From NCBI GenBank assembly GCA_019637635.1, contig JAHBVI010000027.1, positions 1 to 61,703 of the forward strand: a stretch of 61,703 nt of DNA, read 5' to 3'. This DNA is from Anaerolineae bacterium. GTDB lineage: Bacteria > Chloroflexota > Anaerolineae > Promineifilales > Promineifilaceae. Below the pieces are notes generated by a model. It was not told where the DNA came from and ran no database searches. It worked only from the letters and a program-made list of their open reading frames with translations. Positions 26,832-35,635 of the stretch are shown piece by piece. The stretch's first letter is position 1; the number at the start of each line of letters is the position of its first letter. Both the position numbers and the translations under genes were made by a program.

Positions 26832-27806
26832 ATGCGCTACCTGACGCTCCTTCTTTTTCTGGGGTTTATCACCGCTGCCTGCACCCAGACGGCTCATTTA
26901 GAAGCGGCATCCGGGGGAGCAACGGCCGTTACCTTCCCGACAGCCACACACCAACCAGCAACCGATACGGCCGTGCCTCTGCCCAGATTCACACCCCCAC
27001 CGGCAACGGCTGCCCCCTCCTCTTCCCCCACACCATCCGCCACAGCTACAACCCGACAAACACAAACGCCGCTACCCACCGCCGCCTTAACCCCCACACC
27101 TACCTCTACTCCCACCCTGTTTGAAGCCTGCCGCCCGGCAGCCGCCACTGTCCCACATCTGACCATTGCGCCGGTGCCCTGGTCACGGCCGTCAGCCGGC
27201 ACCAACGTTATTCATCATGGCCCCCGTGACCAGCGCCAGTTCATTCACCTCAGTTTTGACGTCGAAGGTCACGCCTCCGTCCTCAGCGCATTGCTCAACG
27301 TGCTGGACAAACATCAAGTCAAAACGACTATGTTCATCGTGGGCAGTTGGGCCGAAGCCAATAGCGCCTGGCTTTCGGAAATTGCCCGGCGCGGACACGA
27401 GTTTGGCAATCATTCCTACTCCCACACCCATTTGCGCCAGTTGACGCCCGAGCAAGTACAGGCTGAATTGCAGCAGACGGAGACCATCGTCCTGAATCTG
27501 ACCGGCCAAAGTACCAAACCCTGGCTGCGTCCCCCCTACGGTGGCTATTCAGAAGAAACGGTACAGGCTGCCTCCACCGCTGGCTGGACAACTGTGATGT
27601 GGAGTGGGCACGGTCTGGACACCAACCCGGACGCCGACGAACGCACCATCTGTAACACATTGGTGCAATATGCAGAACCGGGCGCTATCCTGCTGTTGCA
27701 CACCTCAAATCCGGCGGTGGTCACGGCCGTAGACCGCTTCATCACCGAAATGCACACCCAGGGCTACACCTTCGTCCCCCTATCCGTTCTTATGGCCGGA
27801 AACTGA
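26832..27806 (+). CDS. Polysaccharide deacetylase lipoprotein
   Basis: 324-residue NodB-fold deacetylase. A lipoprotein signal with lipobox ITAAC anchors it to the membrane. A Thr/Pro/Ala-rich linker (about 25-100) follows. The catalytic domain shows HLSFDVEGH, GNHSYSHTHL (HxxxH) and RPPYGGYS. The first motif has DVEG instead of the common DDG; the second Asp that usually binds metal is replaced by Val-Glu, so activity may be modified. It starts 2 nt after the stop of the Tat-type deacetylase. The two enzymes use different export routes but probably act on the same envelope polymer. Confidence 0.9.
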   Translation: MRYLTLLLFLGFITAACTQTAHLEAASGGATAVTFPTATHQPATDTAVPLPRFTPPPATAAPSSSPTPSATATTRQTQTPLPTAALTPTPTSTPTLFEACRPAAATVPHLTIAPVPWSRPSAGTNVIHHGPRDQRQFIHLSFDVEGHASVLSALLNVLDKHQVKTTMFIVGSWAEANSAWLSEIARRGHEFGNHSYSHTHLRQLTPEQVQAELQQTETIVLNLTGQSTKPWLRPPYGGYSEETVQAASTAGWTTVMWSGHGLDTNPDADERTICNTLVQYAEPGAILLLHTSNPAVVTAVDRFITEMHTQGYTFVPLSVLMAGN

Positions 27807-27867
27807 CAATCACAGGCAAACACCTCCACCTCGCGCTATAATCCCCACACGGCCGTAACGGCTGGAC

Positions 27868-27898
27868 TTCATAATTCATAATTCATAATTCATAATTC
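27868..27898 (+). repeat. TTCATAATT leader repeat
   Basis: Four head-to-tail units of ATAATTC directly before the ribosome site AGGAGA of the thiolase gene. A TATAAT box (27837-27842) and an ACGGCCGT copy lie just upstream. Confidence 0.75.
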
Positions 27899-27914
27899 TC
27901 CAGGAGATTCCCAC

Positions 27915-29195
27915 ATGAACGAAGTGAACGAAGTCGTCATTGTCAGCGCCGGGCGCACGCCCATTGGCCGTCATGCCGGGGCGCTGGCGGAGGTGCGCCC
28001 GGATGATCTGGCCGGGCTGGTGATCAAAGAAGTGGTGGCCCGCAGCGGCATTGACCCCCACGAGATTGAAGAAGTGTATTTTGGCTGCGCCAACCAGGCG
28101 GGCGAGGATAACCGCAACGTGGCCCGCATGGGGGCATTGTTGGCCGGGCTGCCGCAGACGGTGGCCGGCGTCACCGTCAATCGCCTCTGCGCCAGCGGCC
28201 TGAACGCCGTCAACCAGGCCGCCCGCGCCATTCGCTGCGGCGAAGGCGAGGTGTTTATTGCCGGCGGCGTGGAAAGCATGAGCCGCGCTCCCTATTCGCT
28301 GCCCAAAAACTCGCGGGCGTGGGGGCCATCGGGCAATATCACCGGCTGGGACACCACCCTGGGCTGGCGCTACCCCAACCCCAAAATGGAAGCCCTGTTC
28401 CCCCTGGAAGCGATGGGAGAGACGGCCGAGAACATTTACCAGATGAGCCTGGAAGGAAAGATTACCGGCGGGCCGATCAGCCGCGAGGAACAGGACGCCT
28501 TTGCCCTGGAAAGCCAGCGCCGCGCCTGCCAGGCGATCAACAACGGCTATTTTGACCGGGAAATGGTGCCCGTACCCTTGCCCACCCGCAAAGGCGACCC
28601 GGTGCTGGTGGATACAGATGAACACCCACGCATCAAAAAAACAACGAATGGTTATGAACTGGATACCGATATGGCCACGCTGGCGAAGCTGCGCCCCGCT
28701 TTCCGCAAGGAGGGCACGGTGACGGCGGGCAATGCCAGCGGGCTGAATGATGGCGCGTGTGCGCTGTTGTTGATGTCGGTAAAAAAGGCGGAGGAACTGG
28801 GGCTACGGCCGTTGGCCCGTTGGGTAGCCTCTGGGGCAGCCGGGGTGGACCCGCGGGTGATGGGGTTGGGGCCGGTTACGGCCGTGCCCAAAGCCCTCTC
28901 CCGCGCCGGGATCAGTATGGCCGACATTGACCTGATCGAGTTAAACGAAGCGTTTGCCGTGCAATCATTGGCCGTGATGCGCGAATTGGGGATGCGCCAC
29001 GAGATTACCAACGTCAACGGCGGCGCCATTGCCCTGGGACACCCCCTCGGCTGCTCCGGGGCGCGCATTCTCACCACTCTCATTCACGAAATGCACCGCC
29101 GCGCCGATGAAGGCCAGACCATGCGTTATGGCCTGGCGACCCTCTGCGTCGGCGTCGGACAGGGCGAGGCGACGGTGATTGAGTTAATCCGGTAG
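27915..29195 (+). CDS. Thiolase (acetyl-CoA C-acyltransferase)
   Basis: 426-residue thiolase that cleaves or forms 3-ketoacyl-CoA. The nucleophile Cys is in [12 protein letters not shown], the His in [16 protein letters not shown] and the second Cys in [12 protein letters not shown], all intact. Overall form and the Asn-Glu-Ala-Phe motif ([12 protein letters not shown]) are those of degradative thiolases such as PcaF/FadA. A -10-like TATAAT occurs at 27837-27842 and AGGAGA lies 8 nt before the ATG. An MBL-fold hydrolase and an acyl-CoA synthetase follow on the same strand, which suggests fatty or aromatic acid breakdown, although each has its own spacer and hairpin. Confidence 0.95.
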   Translation: MNEVNEVVIVSAGRTPIGRHAGALAEVRPDDLAGLVIKEVVARSGIDPHEIEEVYFGCANQAGEDNRNVARMGALLAGLPQTVAGVTVNRLCASGLNAVNQAARAIRCGEGEVFIAGGVESMSRAPYSLPKNSRAWGPSGNITGWDTTLGWRYPNPKMEALFPLEAMGETAENIYQMSLEGKITGGPISREEQDAFALESQRRACQAINNGYFDREMVPVPLPTRKGDPVLVDTDEHPRIKKTTNGYELDTDMATLAKLRPAFRKEGTVTAGNASGLNDGACALLLMSVKKAEELGLRPLARWVASGAAGVDPRVMGLGPVTAVPKALSRAGISMADIDLIELNEAFAVQSLAVMRELGMRHEITNVNGGAIALGHPLGCSGARILTTLIHEMHRRADEGQTMRYGLATLCVGVGQGEATVIELIR

Positions 29196-29290
29196 AACAC
29201 AGATTGGCGGGATGTACGGATGCAGACAATCCGAAAATCCTGCCAATCCGATGTCAAATTGTGTCTCCAATCTTCAATCTCTGATCTCCT

Positions 29291-30292
29291 ATGCTCATCA
29301 ATCCCGTAACCCCTGACATCTTTCAAATTCAAATCCCATTACCCTTTGCCTTGCGCATTGTCAACTGCTACCTGGTGCGTGGCGACGCTGGTTGGACGGT
29401 GGTAGATAGCGGCTTGAACACCAGCAAAGCGCGGGCAGCCTGGCAGGAAGCGTTTGCCGAACTGGGCATCCGGCCACGCGAGATTGAACAAATCATCCTG
29501 ACGCACATCCATCCCGACCATTACGGGTTGGCCGGGTGGTTGGTGGAATGGTGTGTGGCCGACGGCGGCCAACTGCCACCGGTACGTCTCTCGGCGCGGG
29601 AGGCAGAGATAGCCGCGCGTTTTTGGAGCCGGGACGTGTGGCAGCAGCCGACTTATACGGCTTTCTGGCAGCAATGCGCCGTGCCCACCGACCTGGCGCA
29701 GGCGATCCTGGAAACGACGGAACAAACCCGCCAGCGCACCTACCCCCACCCGACCACGCATGACATCATCGAACCGGGTGTGCCCATTCGATTGGGCAAT
29801 CGAATCATGCAGCCTCTGCTGATGCCCGGCCATAGTGACGGGCAACTGGTTTTTTATAACGCCGCCGACCGGCTGTTGTTGTGCGGCGACCACGTGCTGC
29901 CAACCATTACACCCAACATCAGCCTGTGGCCGGATGGGGAAGCCAACCCGTTGGGGCGCTACCTGGCCTCACTGGACGAGTTGGCGCGGTTAGATGTGCG
30001 GCTGGCATTACCGGGGCATGGGCCGGTGATGGTGGATGGGGAGTTACACGGCCGTATCACCCAAATCGCCCACCACCACCACGAACGGTTGGCGCAAACC
30101 GAGGCCGCCCTGCCCCAGCCATCAACCGTATACGAAGTCAGCCAGCGCCTCTTTAACCACGCCAGCCTCAGCGTCCACGAGATGCGCTTTGCAGCCACGG
30201 AAACGTTGGCTCACCTGGATTATCTGGTGCGGCACGGCCGTGCCCGGCGGCATGAGGAGGCGGTGTGGTGGTTTGAGGGCAATAGACCCTAA
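29291..30292 (+). CDS. MBL-fold metallo-hydrolase
   Basis: 333-residue metallo-beta-lactamase-fold hydrolase. The metal motif is LTHIHPDHYGLAG (HxHxDH), with further ligands in MPGHSDGQLV and in LLLCGDHVLP, followed by the C-terminal His in LPGHGP. A winged-helix-like tail (about 270-325) is typical of the LACTB2/glyoxalase-II-like branch. The exact substrate (thioester, lactone or phosphodiester) is not known. Its neighbours, a thiolase and an acyl-CoA ligase, make a thioesterase role plausible. The stop codon TAA (30290-30292) lies inside the left arm of the following hairpin, so the last codons Arg-Pro are repeat-encoded. Confidence 0.9.
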   Translation: MLINPVTPDIFQIQIPLPFALRIVNCYLVRGDAGWTVVDSGLNTSKARAAWQEAFAELGIRPREIEQIILTHIHPDHYGLAGWLVEWCVADGGQLPPVRLSAREAEIAARFWSRDVWQQPTYTAFWQQCAVPTDLAQAILETTEQTRQRTYPHPTTHDIIEPGVPIRLGNRIMQPLLMPGHSDGQLVFYNAADRLLLCGDHVLPTITPNISLWPDGEANPLGRYLASLDELARLDVRLALPGHGPVMVDGELHGRITQIAHHHHERLAQTEAALPQPSTVYEVSQRLFNHASLSVHEMRFAATETLAHLDYLVRHGRARRHEEAVWWFEGNRP

Positions 30293-30317
30293 GGGTTTTA
30301 GAAACCCTTAGGGTCTA
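30283..30317. terminator. GACCCTAAGGGTTT hairpin overlapping a stop codon
   Basis: Perfect 16-bp stem (30283-30298 with 30302-30317), loop TAG. It supplies the TAA stop of the MBL-fold gene from CCCTAAGGG. It is near-identical to 4828-4862 and 38932-38966. Confidence 0.7.
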
Positions 30318-30430
30318 CTCGTTTCTGGCATGACATTCCACACTACGCAACTTTCAACCTTTTATGTATACTAGGTACATTAGTCCCTTAAATGTCTTAA
30401 TTACCCACACCCAATTGAAGGAGGATAGTG

Positions 30431-32212
30431 ATGGCAGACACTGTATTACACCGCTTACACGAAAACGGCCGTACCCGCCCCAACGCCCCCGCCTACTACG
30501 AAAAACGGAACAACGTCTGGGTACCCACCACCTGGCAAGAGTACCTGCAACAGGTACGCCAGGCCACCAAAGCCCTGATTGCTCTAGGCTTTGAACCAGG
30601 CAACAACAGCACCATTTTGGGTTTTAATCGCCCCGAATGGATCATATTTGACCTGGCCACCATGTTGGCCGGCGGCGCGCCCGCCGGCATCTACACCACC
30701 AACTCTCCCGAAGAATGTAAATACATCATCGAAAACGCCGAGACTCCCATCATCCTGGTGGAACACGAAGAGCAGTGGAAGAAGATCGAAAAAGTGCGTG
30801 ACGACATCGCCTGCCTTAAGCACATCGTCACCATGAAAGGCACGAAGATAGACGATCCTATGACGTTGGACTGGGATTCGTTTATGGCTAAAGGCAACGA
30901 TGTGCCTGACGCTGAAGTGGACAAACGGCTGGAATCGCTGCGCGAAGACCAGTTAGCCACGCTAATTTACACTTCCGGCACTACCGGCCCGCCCAAGGGG
31001 GTGATGCTTTCGCACAAAAACCTGGCGCGCACGGCCCATAACGCCGTCAAGCTGCTCAATTTAGGGCCGTCTGATTCGGCCGTTTCTTACCTGCCCTTTT
31101 CCCACATTGCCGAGCAGATGGTCTCCATTCACGCGGCCGTCAGCGCCGGTTATCAAATCTACTTCGCCCAATACCCACCCCAAGACTTCCTTAACGAGAA
31201 CTTCAAAGAGGTGCATCCCTCCCTGGTCTTTGGTGTGCCTCGTATTTGGGAAAGGTTCCAGGCGGGTGTCGCCGCCAACCTGAGCCACGCCACCGGCATC
31301 AGGGCCAAGATTGCCCACTGGGCTATGGGTGTAGGCAATAAGAGTTCGGCATTAAAAAACCAGGGTAAAGAGCCATCTGGCATGTTAGGACTGCAATATA
31401 ACATCGCCAACAAACTCGTTTTCAGCAAAGTAAAAACCGCTTTAGGCTTCACCAACATGCGTGTTGGTGTGTCGGCGGCAGCGCCAATTGCCCCGGAAAT
31501 TTTGCAGTTCTTTGCCAATCTGGACATCTTCATTTATGAACTATATGGTCAGTCCGAAGGCAGCGGGCCAACCAGCACCAACCGCCCTGGCGCCAACAAA
31601 ATTGGCACGGTCGGTCAATTTTGGCCGGAAACCGAGATTAGATTGGGTGAAGATGGCGAGATCATCCTGCGCGGCCCCAATGTGTTCCTGGGTTATTACA
31701 AAGATGAGAAGGCAACCAATGCTGATTTGATTGATGGCTGGCTGCACTCCGGCGACCTGGGGCAGTTTGATGAAGACGGCTACCTGAGCATTGTGGGGCG
31801 CAAGAAGGAGATCATCATTACCTCTGGCGGTAAGAACATCGCGCCGAAAAACATTGAAGCCGCCTTGAAGCAGTGTGACCTGGTGTCGCAGGCGGTGGTG
31901 ATTGGTGAACAGCGGCGTTACATTACTGCCCTGTTGACGCTAGACCCGGAGGCAGCGACCGCTTTTGCCCAGGCTAACAGCATTGAGGGGCAAACGTTAC
32001 ACGACAATCCTAAGGTGCTGGAACATCTCCAGAAAGAGATTGATACAAAGGTGAACCCGCTCTTTGCCCGCGTGGAACAGGTGCGCCAGTTCCGGGTGCT
32101 GCCGCGAGATTTCTCCATTGAAGATGGCGAATTGACGCCCACCTTGAAGATTAAACGGCGTATTATCAATCAGAATTTTGCCGAAGAGATTGAGTCTATG
32201 TATACGGATTAG
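30431..32212 (+). CDS. Long-chain acyl-CoA synthetase (AMP-forming)
   Basis: 593-residue adenylate-forming ligase that activates fatty acids to acyl-CoA. The start ATG 30431 follows GGAGG by 6 nt; a GTG 3 nt earlier is also in frame. Motifs: P-loop TLIYTSGTTGPPKGV, A5 YGQSEGSGPTSTN, A7 GWLHSGDLG and A8 IVGRKKEIIITSGGKNIAP. The overall layout is that of the FadD15/bubblegum branch of large ligases. It is the last gene of a same-strand run with thiolase and MBL hydrolase. It is followed by a GAGATTG repeat hairpin and a strong terminator at 32328-32360. Confidence 0.95.
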   Translation: MADTVLHRLHENGRTRPNAPAYYEKRNNVWVPTTWQEYLQQVRQATKALIALGFEPGNNSTILGFNRPEWIIFDLATMLAGGAPAGIYTTNSPEECKYIIENAETPIILVEHEEQWKKIEKVRDDIACLKHIVTMKGTKIDDPMTLDWDSFMAKGNDVPDAEVDKRLESLREDQLATLIYTSGTTGPPKGVMLSHKNLARTAHNAVKLLNLGPSDSAVSYLPFSHIAEQMVSIHAAVSAGYQIYFAQYPPQDFLNENFKEVHPSLVFGVPRIWERFQAGVAANLSHATGIRAKIAHWAMGVGNKSSALKNQGKEPSGMLGLQYNIANKLVFSKVKTALGFTNMRVGVSAAAPIAPEILQFFANLDIFIYELYGQSEGSGPTSTNRPGANKIGTVGQFWPETEIRLGEDGEIILRGPNVFLGYYKDEKATNADLIDGWLHSGDLGQFDEDGYLSIVGRKKEIIITSGGKNIAPKNIEAALKQCDLVSQAVVIGEQRRYITALLTLDPEAATAFAQANSIEGQTLHDNPKVLEHLQKEIDTKVNPLFARVEQVRQFRVLPRDFSIEDGELTPTLKIKRRIINQNFAEEIESMYTD

Positions 32213-32221
32213 GGAAGAGAC

Positions 32222-32301
32222 TGGGAGATTGAGAGATTGAGAGATTGAGAGATTTAATCTCCTAATCTCCTAATCTCCTAATCTCCTAATCTCCTAATCT
32301 C
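32222..32301. repeat. GAGATTG / TAATCTCC fold-back repeat
   Basis: Four GAGATTGA units run into five TAATCTCC units, the partial complement, so the 80-bp block folds into a long imperfect hairpin. The 365-bp gap 32213-32577 holds this block, a terminator and a strong promoter. Confidence 0.85.
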
Positions 32302-32327
32302 AAAACCCCACTGCACAGACAATTTTT

Positions 32328-32360
32328 ACGGCCGTACCCGCCCCGGTACGGCCGTTTTTT
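32328..32360 (+). terminator. Intrinsic terminator made of two ACGGCCGT copies
   Basis: 11-bp perfect stem ACGGCCGTACC with GGTACGGCCGT around loop CGCCCC, then six T. This is a textbook terminator, and both arms contain the iterated palindrome. Confidence 0.88.
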
Positions 32361-32376
32361 GTCCCTTTCGTCCAGT

Positions 32377-32404
32377 TTGACAGGCCATTGGCTGTTGTTA
32401 TAAT
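32377..32404 (+). promoter_or_regulatory. Consensus sigma-70-type promoter of S1-domain gene
   Basis: TTGACA (32377-32382), 16-bp spacer, TATAAT (32399-32404). The transcript would carry a leader of about 165 nt before the ATG at 32578. The leader has no strong hairpin that I can see, but its length suggests post-transcriptional control. Confidence 0.8.
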
Positions 32405-32577
32405 TGCTCCTGGCTTTTTGGTCTGCATACAGGTGTGGGGCCCAACGAGCATTACCAAACAACTACATCTGGCTTAAAAAGCAACCGCTTCATCCCCAGC
32501 ATCCGTAGTCACTAAACTTACAATCGGGAAAGGCGCAGACCGAATCAAATTTAACTCTGCGTCAGGAGAATCTTGTC

Positions 32578-33378
32578 ATGAGTGAAGAATTGGAAACATT
32601 ACAGGAGGCTACGCCAGCCTCTAAGCCCCAAAGCATTAACGATCTCAGACCCAAAATGAAACTCAACGGGATCGTGACGCGCATTGAGTTGTATGGTGCG
32701 TTTATTGATTTGGGAATTGGCGTCAATGCCCTTATCCACATTTCGCAATTGGGGCAGGAACATGTCAATCGGGTAGCTGACGTGTTGAGCGTGGGGCAGG
32801 AAGTGGCCGTCTGGGTGGATAAAGTGGATGCTGCCCGCAACCAGATTATGGTCACAATGATTGAGCCATTGGCCGTAGATTGGAATGACCTGGAAATTGG
32901 TCAGGTTTACACCGGCACGATTACGCGACTGGAGAATTTTGGCGCGTTTGTCAACATTGGCGCGGAGCGGGAAGGGCTGGTTCACATCAGCGAACTGAAC
33001 CACAACTATGTGAAACATCCCAACGAAGCGGTACACGTTGGCGAAGAAGTACAGGTGCAAGTGTTGGGCTTCAGCCGCCGCAAGCGGCGCATTGATCTGA
33101 GCATTAAGGCGACGCTGGAAAAGCCGGAGGCGGTGGCTGCCCCGGCTAGAATGGAAGCGCAGGTGGAAGAGTTTGAGGAGTTTGAAGAAGAGGAAGAAGC
33201 GTTGTCGGCGATGGAGTTCGCCCTGCGGCAGGCGCTTGGTGATGATTATGACAGTGGCAAAGGCAGCCGTAATCGCAGCAAGAAGGCGAGCAAGAATCGC
33301 CGCCGCCACGAACGTGACCGCATTCGGGCGCAGCAGGATGACATTTTAAGCCGCACACTGCACGTGCATCAGAATTAA
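32578..33378 (+). CDS. S1 RNA-binding domain protein (two S1 domains)
   Basis: 266-residue RNA-binding protein. Two S1/OB-fold domains lie at about 25-95 (GIVTRIELYGAFIDLGIGVNALIHISQL region) and 105-180 (GTITRLENFGAFVNIGAEREGLVHIS region), with the canonical GAFV/I and HIS motifs. A Glu-rich stretch (EEFEEFEEEEEAL) follows, then a basic tail (SRNRSKKASKNRRRHERDR) that probably binds RNA. It is smaller than ribosomal protein S1 (four to six domains) and may be a ribosome- or mRNA-associated factor. A consensus promoter and a long leader precede it. AGGAGA lies 8 nt before the ATG, and a clean terminator follows. Confidence 0.88.
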   Translation: MSEELETLQEATPASKPQSINDLRPKMKLNGIVTRIELYGAFIDLGIGVNALIHISQLGQEHVNRVADVLSVGQEVAVWVDKVDAARNQIMVTMIEPLAVDWNDLEIGQVYTGTITRLENFGAFVNIGAEREGLVHISELNHNYVKHPNEAVHVGEEVQVQVLGFSRRKRRIDLSIKATLEKPEAVAAPARMEAQVEEFEEFEEEEEALSAMEFALRQALGDDYDSGKGSRNRSKKASKNRRRHERDRIRAQQDDILSRTLHVHQN

Positions 33379-33405
33379 AAGCCGGTAATCGGTGATCGAA
33401 ATGAT

Positions 33406-33430
33406 AAAGCCCCTATATTGGGGCTTTTTT
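33406..33430 (+). terminator. Intrinsic terminator of S1-domain gene
   Basis: 8-bp perfect stem AAAGCCCC/GGGGCTTT, loop TATATT, followed by a T run. Confidence 0.9.
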
Positions 33431-33441
33431 ATTGGTGTGGA

Positions 33442-33504
33442 AGTGCCAGGCACGGGGCACGAAGCCATAGAATGACCAAAGCCTGCTGCCCCGTGCCTGG
33501 CACT
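33442..33504. repeat. 18-bp inverted repeat with GTGCCAGGCAC core
   Basis: Arms 33442-33459 and 33487-33504 are exact complements separated by 27 nt. Each arm starts with AGTGCCAGGCACG. The right arm touches the stop codon of moeA (33503). A single GTGCCAGGCAC core also occurs within the gene at about 43131-43141. Confidence 0.75.
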
Positions 33505-34753
33505 ACGAGCCGTCGAGTAACCAGGCCGTTAGCATGTCACCGGCCGAAACGTGGCGCACGCCTTCGGGGATGATGAGCAGGGCGTTGGCGCGGACGAGGG
33601 AGGTGAGCATGTGGGAGTCCTGGCTGCCGGTGGGGGTGGCGGTGTAACCGTTGTCCTGTTTGGTCACGATGGCGCGGATGTAGCTTTCACGGCCGTCCGA
33701 CTCCATCTCCTCTTGCAGTTCGGCCAATACCTGCGGCCGTTCTAGCTGCGTGTGCCCGGCCATTTTCAGGATGGCGGCGCGGGCAAAACGTTCAAAAGAT
33801 ACCATCGCCGAAACGGGATTGCCGGGCAGCCCGATGTAGGGAATGCCTTTGTATGAACCGTAGGCCAATGGTTTGCCGGGGCGCATTCGCACGCGCCAGA
33901 AGCCGATGTTGCCTTCCGCTTCCAGCACGGCTTTGACCACATCGTAAGCGCCAACGGATACGCCGGCGGAACTGATGAACAGATCTACGCCGGCATCCAG
34001 CCCGGTCTGCAAATGGGCGCGCACGTCGGCCTCGCTGTCGCGGGCGATGCCGAGGGGGAACGGGATTGCGCCCAACGCAGCGACCTGGGCGGCCTGGGCA
34101 TAGCCGTTGCTGTTGCGGATTTTGCCGGGTTGCAGGGGTTGGTCAATGGGGATGAGTTCGTCGCCGGTGGCCAGGATGCCGATTAACGGCCGTCGCACGA
34201 CCGATAGTTGCGCGATGCCTAAGGCGGCCAATAGGCCAATTTCCTGGGGGCGGATGAGGTGCCCGGCGTGGAGAACGGTTTGCCCGGCCTGGATGTCACC
34301 GCCGGGGGGGCGAATGTAGTCGCCGGGCTTGACGGCGCGGTTGATCTGGATGGTGGCGGGCAACGGCCGTGCCTTATCCCGCCAGTTTTCGTCCGTGTCT
34401 TCCACGGGGATGACGGCGTCGGCGCCGGGGGGGATGGGGGCGCCGGTCATAATGCGCACGGCCGTGCCGCGTTCGATGTGTATGGTGGGTGCAGACCCGG
34501 CGGCAATGTCGCCGATGACGTGCAGGGTGGCGGGCTGGTCACCGGTAGCGCCGACGAGATCGGCGGCGATGAAGGCGTAACCGTCCATGGATGAGTTGGC
34601 AAAGGGGGGCAGATTGTCCCGCGCCACGATGGGCGCAGCCAGCACACGGCCCAGCGCATCCGGCAAGGCCACTGGTTCGGGGGGGAGGGTGGTGAGGGGG
34701 GCGAGGACGGCCGTGAGTGCTTCTTGAACTGTCAAATTTTCTACATTCGCCAT
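33503..34753 (-). CDS. moeA: Molybdopterin molybdenumtransferase MoeA
   Basis: 416-residue enzyme that inserts molybdate into adenylylated molybdopterin. Domains in order: N-terminal MoeA domain with PPFANSSMDGYA, middle lid with AVRIMTGAPIPPGADAVI, and MogA-like domain with TGDELI and SSAGVSVGAYDVV. The loop LGLPGNPVSA appears here as IGLPGNPVSAMVS, followed by the C-terminal domain. All signature residues are present and the length is normal. No other moa/moe gene is in the window, so cofactor synthesis genes and molybdoenzymes are elsewhere. No strong ribosome site was seen before the ATG at 34753. Confidence 0.96.
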   Translation of the reverse strand: MANVENLTVQEALTAVLAPLTTLPPEPVALPDALGRVLAAPIVARDNLPPFANSSMDGYAFIAADLVGATGDQPATLHVIGDIAAGSAPTIHIERGTAVRIMTGAPIPPGADAVIPVEDTDENWRDKARPLPATIQINRAVKPGDYIRPPGGDIQAGQTVLHAGHLIRPQEIGLLAALGIAQLSVVRRPLIGILATGDELIPIDQPLQPGKIRNSNGYAQAAQVAALGAIPFPLGIARDSEADVRAHLQTGLDAGVDLFISSAGVSVGAYDVVKAVLEAEGNIGFWRVRMRPGKPLAYGSYKGIPYIGLPGNPVSAMVSFERFARAAILKMAGHTQLERPQVLAELQEEMESDGRESYIRAIVTKQDNGYTATPTGSQDSHMLTSLVRANALLIIPEGVRHVSAGDMLTAWLLDGS

Positions 34754-34779
34754 ATTTGTTTTCCTGGTTATAGAGCCGT

Positions 34780-34815
34780 GTCATTCCGAGCGAAGTCTGC
34801 GAAGCGAGGAATCCC
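34780..34815. repeat. GTCATTCCGAGCGAAG repeat, half copy
   Basis: One arm of the GTCATTCCGAGC...GAGGAATC element, in the gap upstream of moeA. A two-armed copy is at 37759-37843. Confidence 0.7.
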
Positions 34816-34867
34816 AACCGTTCTGGTCATTTCTGGCATAGGAGATGCTTCAGATGTGGTTCAACCG

Positions 34868-35254
34868 TTAGCCGCCATCGCTACTCATCCACTCAGCTTC
34901 ACTTTCGACGGGCCTCGGCAGCCGACCCTCCAACCACTTCATCACGGTTCCTGGCCTGAACTCACGATCATGGCACTCAATGACCCACGAGAGGTATTCA
35001 GCAGGTCCCCCATTCAAATAAGGTGGTGGTGAGACGGGCATAAAAACCGTCGGGAGTCGCTCGTGGAGTGAGAGGTAATTGAGTACATGTGCGAGTTCCT
35101 GCACGACATGCCAGGCGAACTTATGAGAAACGTCAATCGAAAACTGTACCCACCACCCGCCATCATCGAAATGGCCTGTGCCGATAGAGCCTGTCACTGC
35201 GGGAATGCGCTGAAGGTAGTCAACCAGGGTTCCAAAGGCACGTTGGTCAGTCAT
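34868..35254 (-). CDS. Conserved hypothetical protein
   Basis: 128-residue protein from the preferred ATG 35254 (MTDQRAFGTLV); an upstream extension to 35341 reads through a duplicated fragment of another gene in the wrong frame and is rejected. There are no transmembrane helices. A Trp- and His-containing core (GGWWVQFSIDVSHKFAWHVVQE) and the motif PVSPPPYLNGGP look conserved in style, but I do not recognise a named family. It lies between moeA and the toxin-antitoxin insert. In the arrangement before that insert it probably sat directly downstream of the HD-domain gene (see findings). Confidence 0.65.
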   Translation of the reverse strand: MTDQRAFGTLVDYLQRIPAVTGSIGTGHFDDGGWWVQFSIDVSHKFAWHVVQELAHVLNYLSLHERLPTVFMPVSPPPYLNGGPAEYLSWVIECHDREFRPGTVMKWLEGRLPRPVESEAEWMSSDGG

Positions 35255-35272
35255 AATTGCTAACGACTTATC

Positions 35273-35355
35273 AGGACGCCAAACGGCCGTCCAACTCCAA
35301 CACCTCCGCCGCCCCCTGCATCGCTGTGAGGATGTTGCCAATGTGTTGCCAGAGT
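35273..35355 (-). pseudogene. Duplicated 3' end of the HD-domain gene
   Basis: On the minus strand this segment encodes LWQHIGNILTAMQGAAEVLEL and then DGRLAS with a stop. It is the last 27 or so codons of the HD phosphohydrolase gene at 36114-36716. The 78-bp match (35278-35355 with 36124-36201) has five differences, all but one silent or conservative. The two copies are direct repeats 846 bp apart and bracket the toxin-antitoxin genes. Confidence 0.85.
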
Positions 35356-35374
35356 GGGGGTACGGCTAAACACA

Positions 35375-35635
35375 TCAATCATAATGGTATCGGCAGGCAA
35401 GGACACGGATTTTGTCTTCTAAAACCTCGTAAACAAGGCGATGCTCCTGGTCAATTCGCCGCGACCACAGCCCTTTCAATTCATGCTTCAACGGTTCTGG
35501 CTTCCCCAACCCCTCAAATGGTGTTTGCTGAATGTTATCAATCAACCGCATGATCTTTAAGGCCAACTTGCGGTCATGCTCTATCCACCACGTCAAATCT
35601 TCAAAAGCACGTGGCTCAAATTCCAACTTTCTCAC
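35375..35635 (-). CDS. yoeB: YoeB/Txe family mRNA-interferase toxin
   Basis: 86-residue ribosome-dependent mRNA endonuclease of the RelE superfamily. The start is taken as GTG 35635 because GAGG lies 6 nt upstream and the product then begins MRKLEFEPRAFEDL, aligned with known YoeB proteins; a longer frame to 35671 overlaps the antitoxin. Hallmarks are PFEGLGKPEPLKHELKGLWSRRIDQEHRLVY and the C-terminal CRYHYD (landmarks GKPEPLK, WSRRID, EHRLVY, CRYHYD), with catalytic Glu, Arg and His in place. Its start overlaps the antitoxin gene by 20 nt. It is part of a compact insert flanked by a duplicated gene end. Confidence 0.93.
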   Translation of the reverse strand: MRKLEFEPRAFEDLTWWIEHDRKLALKIMRLIDNIQQTPFEGLGKPEPLKHELKGLWSRRIDQEHRLVYEVLEDKIRVLACRYHYD

